Shown here: piece after piece, positions 25,170 through 35,300 of the stretch
Layout of the letters: each line of letters starts with the position of its first letter
Numbering within the stretch: position 1 is the first letter of the stretch
Assembly: GCF_009469595.2 (NCBI RefSeq)
Contig: NZ_SSXV01000008.1
Location: 1 to 64,000, forward strand
From: Thauera sp. 2A1
Lineage (GTDB): Bacteria > Pseudomonadota > Gammaproteobacteria > Burkholderiales > Rhodocyclaceae
Length of the DNA stretch: 64,000 nucleotides
Direction: 5' to 3'
The notes under the pieces: model-generated
Database searches by the model: none
What the model was told of the DNA's origin: nothing
Seen by the model: only the letters and a program-made list of their open reading frames with translations
Program-made: the position numbers and the translations under genes

Positions 25170-28034
25170 TTAGCGTAGCGGATAGATGGTGCTCAGCCGA
25201 ATGCCGCTGCGCCCGTTGCCGTCAAGCTCCAGAACCTTAAGCGGATGCACCTTTCCTGCCGGCGTCTCTACCAAATCGATGCCGGCGAACTTCTCGATGA
25301 GGTGGCGAGCCAACGCACGGCTCGAAGTCGTGATGACGAGATTGAGGGCCCGACTGTTCTCAAGAACGGTCGCGCGCAAGATGTCGAGTAGTCCGACGCG
25401 ATTGAGATCGTCGAGATGGATGATCGGCTCGTCGAGGAAGAATGTGCCTCCGAGGCTGCGCGCCCGTGCGAGGAACAGCGCGAGCGCTAAATCCTGCCGC
25501 TGTCCTTGACTGAAATCCGTCCCGGGGTCGAGCTGCTGACCGCCAGCGTCGGCCAGCCAGTGAAGGAAGTCGCTGTCCTCGCCGAGATTGATGCGATCAA
25601 ATACGCGGTTGGCGTGCATGCGTGCGAAGAGCGGATTGACGACGCGGCTAAGGTCCTGGACCTGTTTTCGACTCATTGTGGTATAGGCGTCGTAAAAGAC
25701 CGCTCTCGCGCGATTTGCGGCGGCAATCCGGTCACTCATGCGCTTTTTCCGATCGAGCGAGGGCTGGATTGCTTGGCGCAGTTCCTTGAGCCTCGCGCGC
25801 CGAGACTCGGCCGCCCATGCTGCCCGCGCGGCTTCGATGTGACCCTCGGCACGCGATAGCCGCTGGGCTTCCGCGGCGAGCTCCGTCTTGAGTGTGGTTA
25901 GGGTGGTATCCGACCAATCGACACCCGGAGCAGCCTCTGCGCAGGCCATGCGCAGAGTGGCGAGCTCCGACGACTTCCGCTGCAATGCCTCGCGGGACTC
26001 ACGCAGGGCCTGCTGGGTGGCGGCGTAGCTTGCACGCAATTGGTCGCGCTCCTGAGTCGCCGTTTCGATTCCTTTCGCCAGATCCGCTAGCTGGAGCTGA
26101 ATAACGCGGTCACGCGCAGAGAAGGTCGCATCGAGCTGATCGAGCAGGTCGGAGACCTGCGCGTCGGGTGCGAGGAGGAGGTCACCCGGAAGCGTCGGCG
26201 AGAGGCTGTCACGCGCGGCGATGAGCTCTGCGAGAGCATCGGCGACATCCAGATGGAGGCGCGCAGCCTTGACCGTCTCGGGAGTGGCGCCCTCTGCGAG
26301 ACCAAGCCGCTCTATCGCGCGATGCCGGGCATCGTCGGCAGCTACCAGACCGGCGTGCTCCTTCTCGAGCGTAGCGACTTGGGCTTGCGCGGAAAGCGCT
26401 GCATCGAGCCGCCCGCGCGCTGCCCGTGCCGCGTCGGAGGCGACGGTAGCCGCAGCCCTGGCCGCCTCAACGAACTCCGGCGCCGCCGAGAGCGTGGCGG
26501 CAATGGCGGAACGCAAACGCACGGCGTCGCCCCAGTCATGCGAACAGGTCGGGCATTTGGCAGCGTCGATGCCATGATCGTGCAACAGGAGATCACGCGC
26601 GGCTGCTTGCAGGCGGGCCACCGGATCCGCCGTGCCATCCAGGATGGTGACGGCGGTGCGGGCACGGGCGTCAGCCTCTGCGACGTCGCTGCGCAGGACG
26701 GCGAGTGCCTCCTCGGATACCGGTCTCGAGCGCGCCGCCGCCAGATCCGCATCGAGCACGCGCAGGCGCTCGATCTGATCAGCTGCTTGCTCGAGCGCAG
26801 CCTCAAGGGCTGCCAAGTCGCTGCGGTATTGCTCGCGCGCGCTGGCGGTCCACAGGCTCTGAGGATATCGTTCCGATAGCGCTGCGAGTGACTGCGGACG
26901 CCCGTCCAAGGCACCGGTATCGAGTAGCACAGCGAGAAGCACGGCGCTCAAATGGGAGAGTCGGTCCTTGGCTGCAGCAAATGCGCGGGCCGCGTTGCTC
27001 ACCGCGTAGCGCTGCGAGCTGCGCTCGGCAACGCGCGCTGCAGCTTCGCTGGTCTTTTGCTCGATGTCGGCAAGCGATTGCGTCAACCTCGCTTCGAGCG
27101 CGGCTCCTTCGTCCACAGCGTATTCCAAGCTGGAGCGCGTGCTCCACCGCACTTCAACGCGCTGTGCGGCACGCGTGCGCGCATCCAATGCGTGACTCTG
27201 GCGACGCTGGATGGCAGTGAGCGCTTCGAGCAGGTCGTCGAAATTCGCTTGTTCTTGGGATTGGCGCAGCTCATTCGACGCCAGGAGCGCAACGGCAGCC
27301 CTGGCTTCAGAGCGTGCCGAAATCGTGCGTGCCGGCCCATCCGTCTCTTCGCCCGCGAGAGCTTTTTCCAGCGCATCGGCTTCGGCGGATTGCCGCGCGA
27401 TCAGCTGAGTCAGTGAACGAAGCCGGGTGGAGAGCTCGGTTGCATATTTCTCGCACTGGCGCTCGGCATCGAGCAGGTGGCGAATGCCTAGCAAATCGGC
27501 AAAGACTTGGGTTCGTCGCTCGATCGTCTCGTCATCGGTATCGACTAGAGCGGCGAGCGACTCTGCACCCAGAAACCGCGTCCCCTTGAGCCAGCGTTGG
27601 CGCAGATTGATTGCCGTCAGATGGTGCGCCTCGTTTGCCGCAGCGGCAGGCGCAAGAAGCGCCAGCAGCTCATGTGGGCGGTAATCGGTCGCGCTCGCAA
27701 CATCGTTTCCGAAGACCGCGGGGGACTGCGCGCCATCCGCAAAGCGAGCGACGAAACGCCGTTGGCCGTCGATATGGAGGTCGGCGGCCGTCACGGGGAA
27801 ATCGGTCTCCTCAGTGAATTTGGAGCGGAGCACCCTTGCGTCAAAGGACTTGCCTTCCTTCAGGCGCTCGACCTGGCCGGTGAGCAGCCATTCGGTAGCC
27901 TCGCACATCGTGGTCTTGCCGGTGCCGTTTGGCGCGAACACCAGCGTCAGCGGTGCGCTGAAGTCGAACTTGACCGAATCGTTGATCCCCCGAAAATGGG
28001 CGACGCTCAGAGAAGAAAGCCGAATTCCGCTCAT
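25170..28034 (-). CDS. Rad50/SMC-like ABC ATPase of a putative three-component system
   Basis: 954 residues. Walker A FAPNGTGKTT lies at 33-42. Two long coiled-coil arms flank a single CPTC zinc-hook-like motif near residue 494. The ABC signature FSQGQRQDLALAL is near 840 and Walker B GTFFLDEPIIHLDD near 866. This is the Rad50/RecF-like layout of DNA- or ligand-sensing ATPases in conflict systems. It is coupled to the 199-residue gene upstream by TGATG at 28032-28036. It probably senses invasion and controls the nitrilase-fold partner; this is inferred from operon architecture, not from a named family match. Confidence 0.85.
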   Translation of the reverse strand: MSGIRLSSLSVAHFRGINDSVKFDFSAPLTLVFAPNGTGKTTMCEATEWLLTGQVERLKEGKSFDARVLRSKFTEETDFPVTAADLHIDGQRRFVARFADGAQSPAVFGNDVASATDYRPHELLALLAPAAAANEAHHLTAINLRQRWLKGTRFLGAESLAALVDTDDETIERRTQVFADLLGIRHLLDAERQCEKYATELSTRLRSLTQLIARQSAEADALEKALAGEETDGPARTISARSEARAAVALLASNELRQSQEQANFDDLLEALTAIQRRQSHALDARTRAAQRVEVRWSTRSSLEYAVDEGAALEARLTQSLADIEQKTSEAAARVAERSSQRYAVSNAARAFAAAKDRLSHLSAVLLAVLLDTGALDGRPQSLAALSERYPQSLWTASAREQYRSDLAALEAALEQAADQIERLRVLDADLAAARSRPVSEEALAVLRSDVAEADARARTAVTILDGTADPVARLQAAARDLLLHDHGIDAAKCPTCSHDWGDAVRLRSAIAATLSAAPEFVEAARAAATVASDAARAARGRLDAALSAQAQVATLEKEHAGLVAADDARHRAIERLGLAEGATPETVKAARLHLDVADALAELIAARDSLSPTLPGDLLLAPDAQVSDLLDQLDATFSARDRVIQLQLADLAKGIETATQERDQLRASYAATQQALRESREALQRKSSELATLRMACAEAAPGVDWSDTTLTTLKTELAAEAQRLSRAEGHIEAARAAWAAESRRARLKELRQAIQPSLDRKKRMSDRIAAANRARAVFYDAYTTMSRKQVQDLSRVVNPLFARMHANRVFDRINLGEDSDFLHWLADAGGQQLDPGTDFSQGQRQDLALALFLARARSLGGTFFLDEPIIHLDDLNRVGLLDILRATVLENSRALNLVITTSSRALARHLIEKFAGIDLVETPAGKVHPLKVLELDGNGRSGIRLSTIYPLR

Positions 28035-28633
28035 CAGGCCGCTTCCTCGTGGCGCAGGATCGCTTCAGCGACACCGATGGAAACAAGTTCGTTCCATAGC
28101 GCCTCGGCCTCAATGTCGAGGCCAGGCCATTGCAGTTCCGGACCAGGCGCGGCTACCGCGTCGGGCAGCCCCAGGACCGTGACGTCAGCCACACGTCGCC
28201 ATCCGACTGGGTCACCGTCGGCATCATCGGCCGAGGATGGCCAGATCAAATGCTTGCGACAGACCTGCACCGAAAGCTCAATACGGCGAATTTCCTCCCG
28301 TGCCTCGGCGTCGGGGGCTTGCGGAAGCGCGAGCACGAGATAGCCATCGATCGGACGGCCCCGTGTGTGGCGTTCGCCTTGGACGAGAACTTCATCGAAC
28401 CAGGCTTGGCCAGCCGCCGCCGCCTGCTCGACCGACGCCGGGTCGCTTGCCCCGCACGGCCAGAGAAGAACGCGCGCATAGGAGGAGGACCAAAGCGTCG
28501 AACCGTTGGGCGGCCGGATAGGTGTTTCCGATTGCGGAAGATCGTTAATGCTCACGAGTCCAACCTTGGCGCAAAGTTCTTCAAGCTGCCCACGGGCGCC
28601 CGCGAGGTCCGCGGGTTCAGTTCCTTCCGTCAT
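28034..28633 (-). CDS. Putative middle component of ABC-three-component-like system
   Basis: 199 residues with no membrane segment or signal. It is Trp/Glu/Asp-rich, with a central RRIELSVQVCRKHLIWPSS motif. That motif resembles the D/E-x-x-V-C-R-K element I associate with middle-component proteins of ABC-3C systems. The identification rests mainly on size and on its position between an effector-like gene and an SMC-like ATPase. It overlaps both neighbours (4 bases with the upstream gene, 1 base with the ATPase). It probably links the ATPase to the effector. I am not certain of the family. Confidence 0.7.
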   Translation of the reverse strand: MTEGTEPADLAGARGQLEELCAKVGLVSINDLPQSETPIRPPNGSTLWSSSYARVLLWPCGASDPASVEQAAAAGQAWFDEVLVQGERHTRGRPIDGYLVLALPQAPDAEAREEIRRIELSVQVCRKHLIWPSSADDADGDPVGWRRVADVTVLGLPDAVAAPGPELQWPGLDIEAEALWNELVSIGVAEAILRHEEAA

Positions 28634-30471
28634 CCACTCCCCTCCTGAAAGAACGCGCCGATTCGGTCGAGCAGCGCAGTCACGCGCGCATCATCGTCGG
28701 CGGCATCATAGTCGGCGAAGACTGCCGCGACATGCGAGAGACCAAGACCCGCTACCCGCCGCAGTACTTTGGTAGTAGTGATATCACCAGCGACAGGTGC
28801 AAGCGATCCGCCGGCGGAGAGGTCGGTGCCGACCGCAGGTGCAGCGCTGATGTCGTCCCGCCGATCCTCTTCGATTTCCCCATCGGCAATGTCACCCATG
28901 CGTGTGGATCCGAATACCACGAGGTACGGATGTACGCCACCGTTAAGTCTCCATTCGGCAAGATGGCGCTTCAGCGCTCGCGGTGATTCGCTGGGCGAGC
29001 GCCACACAAGGATGTGACGGTCCTGCGTATCGATCCGCAGTTGGCCAGTCATACCCGGAACAGTCTGCCACCTGATCCCCTCAATCGACTTTAGCGTCGC
29101 AAGTGCATGGAGCCCGGTCTTAAGCGCACTACCCACCTCCGCATCATGGAGTGCATCGGGGTCAACCGGTTCGGCGGCGCGGGTTCCTTTCAGTGTCGAG
29201 TTGAGTAAGGACGCCGGGCCGTGCGGATCGGAGCGCCGCAATTGTTCGCCGATTTCGATGATGCCTCTAGCGAGCCTTGGCGCGCAGCCGGGATCGGGCG
29301 GATGCCGGCGGAGGAATCGTGCAATCTCACAAGCAGCCGCGCTTGGCGCAATCACGACGGGCGCCGCGATTCCCTCGTCGTGGATCGGGCACGCCATGTT
29401 GCCCCGCCAGACAAAGTTACCATTGACCGGGTTGTACGGCGCCCAAGAGACAAGACCCGCAGTAGCCGATGGGTGCGTTTGGCGCACGACTGCGCCAACA
29501 ACGCCTTGGGCGTTGAGTGCGCGAGTCGCAGGCAAACTCGCTTGGCCATGAGTCATCGTGCCATAAGGTGCAAATACGCCGGTCAGACTGCGCCACTTGT
29601 CATGGGTCTCATTCGCCACCGGTTCATCATGCGCGACATTGCAGAGCGCAACGGCGCCCGATCGCCCGGCAAGCACGACGTTGAGGAGTGAATCGATCGC
29701 GACCGCCCAGTTCTGATTGAAACCGGTTTGGAGCAATGACCCCACGACGAGCGTCGGCCGGTCGTCAGGAAGAGTCGCCAGCATGCGTTGTATCCTTGCT
29801 TGTGGCGACGCGGAGTTCTGCGCGGCCGGTTGCACGAGATCAGCGCAAATCAGCGGCAAGATGTCGAGATCGGTGAACCGCAGATGTAGGAATGTCTCGC
29901 CGGTCTGCAGGTCGGGAATGGCCACAGCCTCGAACGCCTGCTGAAGGACATTCTTGAGGTACGCGATACAGTGGGTAATGCCATTGGGCTCGTGAACCCA
30001 GCACCATCCGCCGTTGACCCGCATCGCGACGCTGAGGGGGTGATCAACCTGCAACCAAGCCAGATGGCGATGCGTGCCTCCTTCTGCTCCACCTGTCTGC
30101 CAATCCAGCACAGTCTGGCCCACGGTTGCCCCGAACCCAGCGATCAATACGAGCGGACGATTAGTCGCTCGTACAATCTTATCGACCGCAGTCCAGTCAC
30201 CTGAGCCCAAGGAATATTCCGGTGCGACGACGAGAACGGGACCGCCTCCGGGCATCAACTGCTGCAACGCGGGCTGCGGGTGGTTCGGTCCTCCGATGAG
30301 CAGGTCGCGCAGAACGCTCACCGCGATTGGCCGGGAAGCATCATGTAACGCCTGGTCAATCGTCGCCGAAAACTGGAGAAGGCAGATATTGAGCCCACCT
30401 CCTGTGCGAAGCGCATAGTCCACATCGATCCGGGTATGATCTCCTGCGAACTGAAAATGCAGATTGGGCAC
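28630..30471 (-). CDS. Nitrilase (CN-hydrolase)-fold protein, putative effector
   Basis: 613 residues from a GTG start. The N-terminal about 340 residues match the carbon-nitrogen hydrolase fold with a plausible Glu-Lys-Cys triad: E85 in VVAPEYS, K173 in IAYLKNVL and C209 in LPLICADLV. The C-terminal about 270 residues are unassigned, with a beta-rich segment (TGQLRIDTQDRHILVWRSP) and an acidic end. It is the first gene of a tightly overlapped three-gene operon with a middle-component-like protein and an SMC-like ATPase. Amide or nitrile hydrolysis is the family activity. An intracellular target such as NAD-like or peptide amides is speculation. Confidence 0.72.
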   Translation of the reverse strand: MPNLHFQFAGDHTRIDVDYALRTGGGLNICLLQFSATIDQALHDASRPIAVSVLRDLLIGGPNHPQPALQQLMPGGGPVLVVAPEYSLGSGDWTAVDKIVRATNRPLVLIAGFGATVGQTVLDWQTGGAEGGTHRHLAWLQVDHPLSVAMRVNGGWCWVHEPNGITHCIAYLKNVLQQAFEAVAIPDLQTGETFLHLRFTDLDILPLICADLVQPAAQNSASPQARIQRMLATLPDDRPTLVVGSLLQTGFNQNWAVAIDSLLNVVLAGRSGAVALCNVAHDEPVANETHDKWRSLTGVFAPYGTMTHGQASLPATRALNAQGVVGAVVRQTHPSATAGLVSWAPYNPVNGNFVWRGNMACPIHDEGIAAPVVIAPSAAACEIARFLRRHPPDPGCAPRLARGIIEIGEQLRRSDPHGPASLLNSTLKGTRAAEPVDPDALHDAEVGSALKTGLHALATLKSIEGIRWQTVPGMTGQLRIDTQDRHILVWRSPSESPRALKRHLAEWRLNGGVHPYLVVFGSTRMGDIADGEIEEDRRDDISAAPAVGTDLSAGGSLAPVAGDITTTKVLRRVAGLGLSHVAAVFADYDAADDDARVTALLDRIGAFFQEGSG

Positions 30472-30960
30472 GTTGTAGTAGGGGCAGCCGGCAACGGTTG
30501 AACTGTCGCTCGTTAGAATACCTTCTTCCCGTCGTCATGTGTTATCGCCACCTTGACCCTGGGGATCTAGCAGTCGTGGCTGCCTCGGCGTACCTTTAGC
30601 CCCTTCCTCCCCATACCGCTCTAGGAAAGAGGGGATCGGAGCTCGTCCGGCACGGCCGATTTGTCTGGATTCAGTTCGCAAAGGGCTGCTTCGGGTCGAT
30701 ATGGTGAGTTCGCAAGATTGCGGACCCACCGTTCGACCGCGCAAAGTACCCTACGGCAGTTGTAGGCTGCGTTGCCGCCGCTCATCTGGCGCACGCTGGC
30801 CGGCAACTGAGGCCGACTTGCCGGCGTGCGGCCTCAAGGCGTGACCGGCAGTAGTCGGAGTGGAGTTGCCGTTCCATCGACCGTTTCGTCCAAGGGGCCA
30901 CAGGCCGGTGATGGCCGCGGGCTGCGACTCCGTGCTTCGGACTTTCGCAGGGGCGCGCCT
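30472..30960. other. Intergenic region between two defence-like operons
   Basis: No supportable gene. It probably contains the promoter of the minus-strand three-gene operon starting at 30471. The part at 30760-30875 resembles the DNA after trbN (see 20940-21367). Confidence 0.45.
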
Positions 30961-32382
30961 TCAGTCCACCGTCACCTCGAAATAGAGGTCGGTGGAGCGG
31001 GCGCCGCGGGCGCTGGCCTGCGCGGAAGGCAGCGCGTCGCTGCGTAGAACGTATCCGGCTGCGCCGGTGGTCTGTTCGAGGGCGGCGACCAGGGTGTTCA
31101 GCGGGATGTCACCCCAACGCTTCTTCACCGCCATGTTGTGGTCCACCGGGATCAGGGCGACCCGCAGCCCACTCATGGATTCGAGGCCGCCCTTGCGAAG
31201 GGTTGCGTTGTAGCTGCCATGATGACCGACCTTGTAGAGGACGGTGCGTTTAAGGAGATCGTCGACCACGACCCGCGTGCCGCCGACCGTCCACTCGTGG
31301 GTGCGCCAGGATTCCCAGTTCCCGACCTGGGCGTCGGCCGCAAAGAGGAGCACGCCGGCCGCGCCCAGATCGACCGCCAGCACGAGACTGGTGTTATTGA
31401 CTAGGTTGTCCAGCATCAGCGCGAGCTGGGTCGCGCTATCCATCCAGGCGAGGTCGATACTGCGCCAGGCTTCGCCCGCGCCCTCGTCGACCCAGTAGCG
31501 GGCTTGGAAAAAGGGCATGCTGCGAGCGACCACGTCCGGAATCCGATAGGGGCCGCCGAAGGGCTGGTCCTCGTCGCTGCCGCCGAGCGCCGCGGCGGCA
31601 GCGGCGACGCTGGCGGCGAATGCCTCGGCCGCGAGATGGTAGGTTTCGTCCCGGTCCGTCTTGGCGGGCAGCATCTTCTTCAGGAAAGCCTCGTCGCGGG
31701 GCGGGCCCAGCACGTAAATGCGCGCGCCGAAATCGGACAGTTCGAACGGCTCGTCCTTCGGGTCGCAATAGCGAAGCGTGGCGCCGCCCTTGGCCCGCAG
31801 CGCGTCCATAGCGCCGTCCGTGGTGGCAGCGCCGGCGGCGCCGAAGAATTCGAGGACCGTCGCCAGCAGCGTTGGCTCGGCGCTGGCGGCCAGATGCATC
31901 CTCGCCGCCGCCGGTTGCAGCATCGCCAGCGCATCCGCCTGTTGCTTGCGCAGCGGCGCGGCGTCGGGGTCGCGGGGGTTCTCAGTCCATCCCAGCCAGA
32001 CCTGGCCGACCTTCAGCCGGGCAAAATCATCGGCCGCCTGCACGAAGCCGGACACGTGATCCCAGTGTCGGTGAGTGGCCACCAGGACATCCACGGTCCC
32101 GCCGGATTCCTGGATCACGTCCCTCATGACGGCGCTCATCTTCGCTTGGGCGTTCGTTGTGCCGAGGATCACGCCGCAGTCGATGAGCATCCGGAACTTC
32201 CGCCCGGTCGCGCTGGTGAGCGTGAGCAGGTGGCAGTCGCCCAGGCCGTGCCGGTAGGTACGTACCGTGGCAGCCGGACGCGGCGCGTTCGTTGCCACCG
32301 GCGTTACCACCGTTGCGCCGGGTCCTTTCCTGGATCTCGAGCGCGTCTTCGTCGTGCCCTTGTCGCTTGCGTTGCCTACCAT
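30961..32382 (-). CDS. Metallo-beta-lactamase-fold hydrolase
   Basis: 473 residues. A low-complexity basic N-terminus (about 1-40) precedes the MBL fold. The metal-binding motif THRHWDHVSG (about 103-112) has the H-x-H-x-D-H signature, and a later histidine lies in YKVGHHGSYN (about 389-396). A long Ala-rich insertion (about 165-285) separates the halves. The substrate is unknown; the ComEC/Rec2-like and nuclease branches of the fold are both possible. It starts ten bases after the stop of the double protease gene with AGGAAA upstream, so the two are probably co-transcribed and may act together. Confidence 0.85.
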   Translation of the reverse strand: MVGNASDKGTTKTRSRSRKGPGATVVTPVATNAPRPAATVRTYRHGLGDCHLLTLTSATGRKFRMLIDCGVILGTTNAQAKMSAVMRDVIQESGGTVDVLVATHRHWDHVSGFVQAADDFARLKVGQVWLGWTENPRDPDAAPLRKQQADALAMLQPAAARMHLAASAEPTLLATVLEFFGAAGAATTDGAMDALRAKGGATLRYCDPKDEPFELSDFGARIYVLGPPRDEAFLKKMLPAKTDRDETYHLAAEAFAASVAAAAAALGGSDEDQPFGGPYRIPDVVARSMPFFQARYWVDEGAGEAWRSIDLAWMDSATQLALMLDNLVNNTSLVLAVDLGAAGVLLFAADAQVGNWESWRTHEWTVGGTRVVVDDLLKRTVLYKVGHHGSYNATLRKGGLESMSGLRVALIPVDHNMAVKKRWGDIPLNTLVAALEQTTGAAGYVLRSDALPSAQASARGARSTDLYFEVTVD

Positions 32383-32392
32383 GGCGATTTCC

Positions 32393-35300
32393 TCAGCGGC
32401 GGTGAAGGAAGGCGAAGGGCTCGCGCGCCTGCGCCGCCAGTCCGGTGTAGTTGTTGCCGGCCGCGTCCATCTGCGCCTGCCAGGCGGCCTGACTGCGCGT
32501 GACGCGGGCCACTTGGTCGAAGCGCTTGCGGACCATATAGACCGCCGACTGGGTATTGAGGTCGAAAAGTAGGGTCGCGCCGCCGCGGAATTTCATGCGG
32601 CTGCCGTCGCAGGCAGTCAGGGACTGGGTCAGTTCAACGACCAGTTGCGACAGCAGGCGCCCATCCGGACCGACCCGCTGCAGTGGCCGCACGGAATGGA
32701 CCTCGATGGCGTGCAGGTCGCATTCAATGCTTTCGCCGGCCGCGTTACGCAGCCGGTAACCTTTGGCGGCCCGGCGCTGCAGGCCGAGCATCTCGAACTC
32801 CTCGTCGCTGACACTGTCCTGCAGCCAGCGGTGAACCTGCCGCGCATTGACCAACGAACTGAGCCACGCGCGGCGCCGATGGGTGCTGCGGTCCCACTTC
32901 AGGCGCAACCTGTGCAGCAGGCCACCGAGCCGGCTGAAGGCAAGGGGTGGTGGCTCCCACAGCACGGTTTCGACGGACAGGCTGCGCACCGCTTCGGGGA
33001 AGATGCCGCGCTGGGCAAACGCCGACACGAAGGCCACGCGGTAGCCCCACGGGTCCGACGGCACGAGGTCGTGGTCGGCGGTGACGAGGGCGCGCAGGAA
33101 GTCGCCGAAGGTGATGTCCACCGGCGGGCAGTAGTCGAGCGCGCGGATACAGATCGTCAGCACGTGGCCGGCGACCTTGGCGGCCACGTCGGTGAGGGCG
33201 TCGGTGAGTTCGCTGGACAGGACACCTGGGGGCAGCACTTCGGAGCCGCCGGTGGCCAGACTGATCGGCCGCAGCGCACGGCGCGCGTAGACCTGCGAAA
33301 AGGCGTCGAAGACCGCAGCGACGAGCACCGCGCCGCGGGCGTGGGGCTCGTTCGATGCCTGGTAGTCGCCGATCGTTGGCCGCGCCGGCGTCCAGGTCTT
33401 GCCACCGGCCCCGTCGTCGGTGAACTGTCCGATGGCATTGCGCAGCCCGCCGTGCAGCCCCCGCGCCCTGCCGAATTCGACGGCCAACTGAGCGAGCAGG
33501 CTGTTCTGCCCGGACAGGTCGCCGCGCACCTTGCGCAGCTGGTCGCGCAAGGATTCGTGCAGGGTGAAGTGCTGGAACAGCGCGACAATGTCGGCGAAGG
33601 CTTCGTGAAAGGCAAGAACGTCGGGGTTCGTCGGCTCGCGGAAGCGCGGGTGGAGACCGTCGAGGAGCGCGTGGGTCGTCTCGTGGGCGACGATGTCATG
33701 GGAAAGCGCGGTGAATACCGTCTGGCTCGGCGCGCCGGCGACGTCGAAACGGCACGAGAAATAGCCGAGCAACAAGGCCTTGCGATCCGGGCTGTAGTAG
33801 GCGTTTTGCTCGCGCAGCGCGTGAGGATAGATGCGCAGCCGCTGCACGAAGCGTTGCCCGGGCCGGGTCTGCGGGCGATTCTGCGCACCGCTCGTTGGTG
33901 GATCGCCGGCGCGCGCCTGCAGCGGCACCTGCACGACGCGCGGAGACCACAGGGCGGTGCGGCCCAGCGCCCGCTCGAAGTGTTCGATGGTCTTCATGGC
34001 CACCGCGTAGGCCATTTGCTGGTGGAACTGGGGGTTGGCCTCGGCGGGGCGCAGGCCGTCGGACGCCAGGAGGCGCGGGTCGTTGAGGTCCACCGGCGCA
34101 TAGCAGCAGCCGCTCGCCGGGTCCACGTCCACCACTTCGACGTATTCGCCGACCGGCCCCGGCGCCAGGTTGTGCTCCCAGCGGATAGTGGAAATGGTCT
34201 CGTTGAGTCCGATTGTCTCCAGTTCCCGGCCGAGCGACGGGTCGTAAGCATAGATTCGCAAGCGGCGCGCAGTGGGTTCGGGCGGGCGCGGTGCGACGGC
34301 GTGCCTCAACTGCAGGGCCTCGACGCTAGGCGAAGTGGCGGCCGGCCCAATCGGGGGCGCGTCAACGGCCCGCAGGGCGCGGCGCAGTGCTTGCGAGGCC
34401 CGGGGATGTTCGGCAAGTGCCTTCGCCAGCGCGCTCCGCGTGCTGGCATCGAGGGAGGCCGGATCGACGCCGGCATCGGGCAGAATTGCCTCGATCGCCG
34501 CGGATTGGGAAAGCTGCAGCGCCTCCAGTTCGAGCATCGCCTGCTGCGCGGTGCCAGCGTCAACGCCGAGGCCGGTAAGCACCTTGAGGAATCCGAAGCA
34601 GGCCGAATCGGGGGCTTCCTTGGCGAGTTGTGTCTCTTCCGCCGGGGCCACCGCCATAGCAGCGGCGACGCGCAATTCGCCGTTGCCCAGTTTGTGGCCG
34701 TCGCCGCGGGCAGCGCTGGAAAATAGGGCCCGACGCGCCGCCTCGACGCACATCCAGGGCTGGGAGTAGGCATCGCAGGCGGCCTTGTTTTTCTGCAGCC
34801 ACATGGCTGCAGCGGCGGCGATCTGGGGCGTTGCTGCGGACGTACCCGCACCATCGAAATCGACCACGTCGGAGCAGCCGAACTTGGCCCACGGCACGTT
34901 CGGCGTGCTGGCAGCGAGGGCTGTGCGCATCTTGCTGTCGGGGCCGTAGTTCCCGGCCATCTTTCTCAGTGGCAGATCGGCGTAAGGCGAGTGGTCAGCC
35001 ATCACGCCGCAGGCAGCAATGACGCGGTTGAAGCGCGCCGGATAGACAAGATGGCGGGTGGGCAGATTGCCGAAGTTGTTGCCAGCCGCGGTGACGACGA
35101 CGACCCCCGCCTCGTAAAGCGCGTTTACCGCGTCCGCCCAGGCCCGGCTAGCGAGGCCACCCATGCTCATCGAAATCACCGCCACGGCGCTCTCTGGCCC
35201 CTTTCCCGCGGTCAGGCCGTGTACATAGTCGAAGGCCTGGGCGATGGCGCTGTTGTAGAAGAGCTCGACCCGGTTGGCGACACGGATAGGCACCACCTTC

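Noticed and set aside
32645..34726. 693-codon plus-strand frame opposite the double protease
   Set aside because: Its composition is that of a shadow frame. The protease motifs on the other strand are unambiguous.
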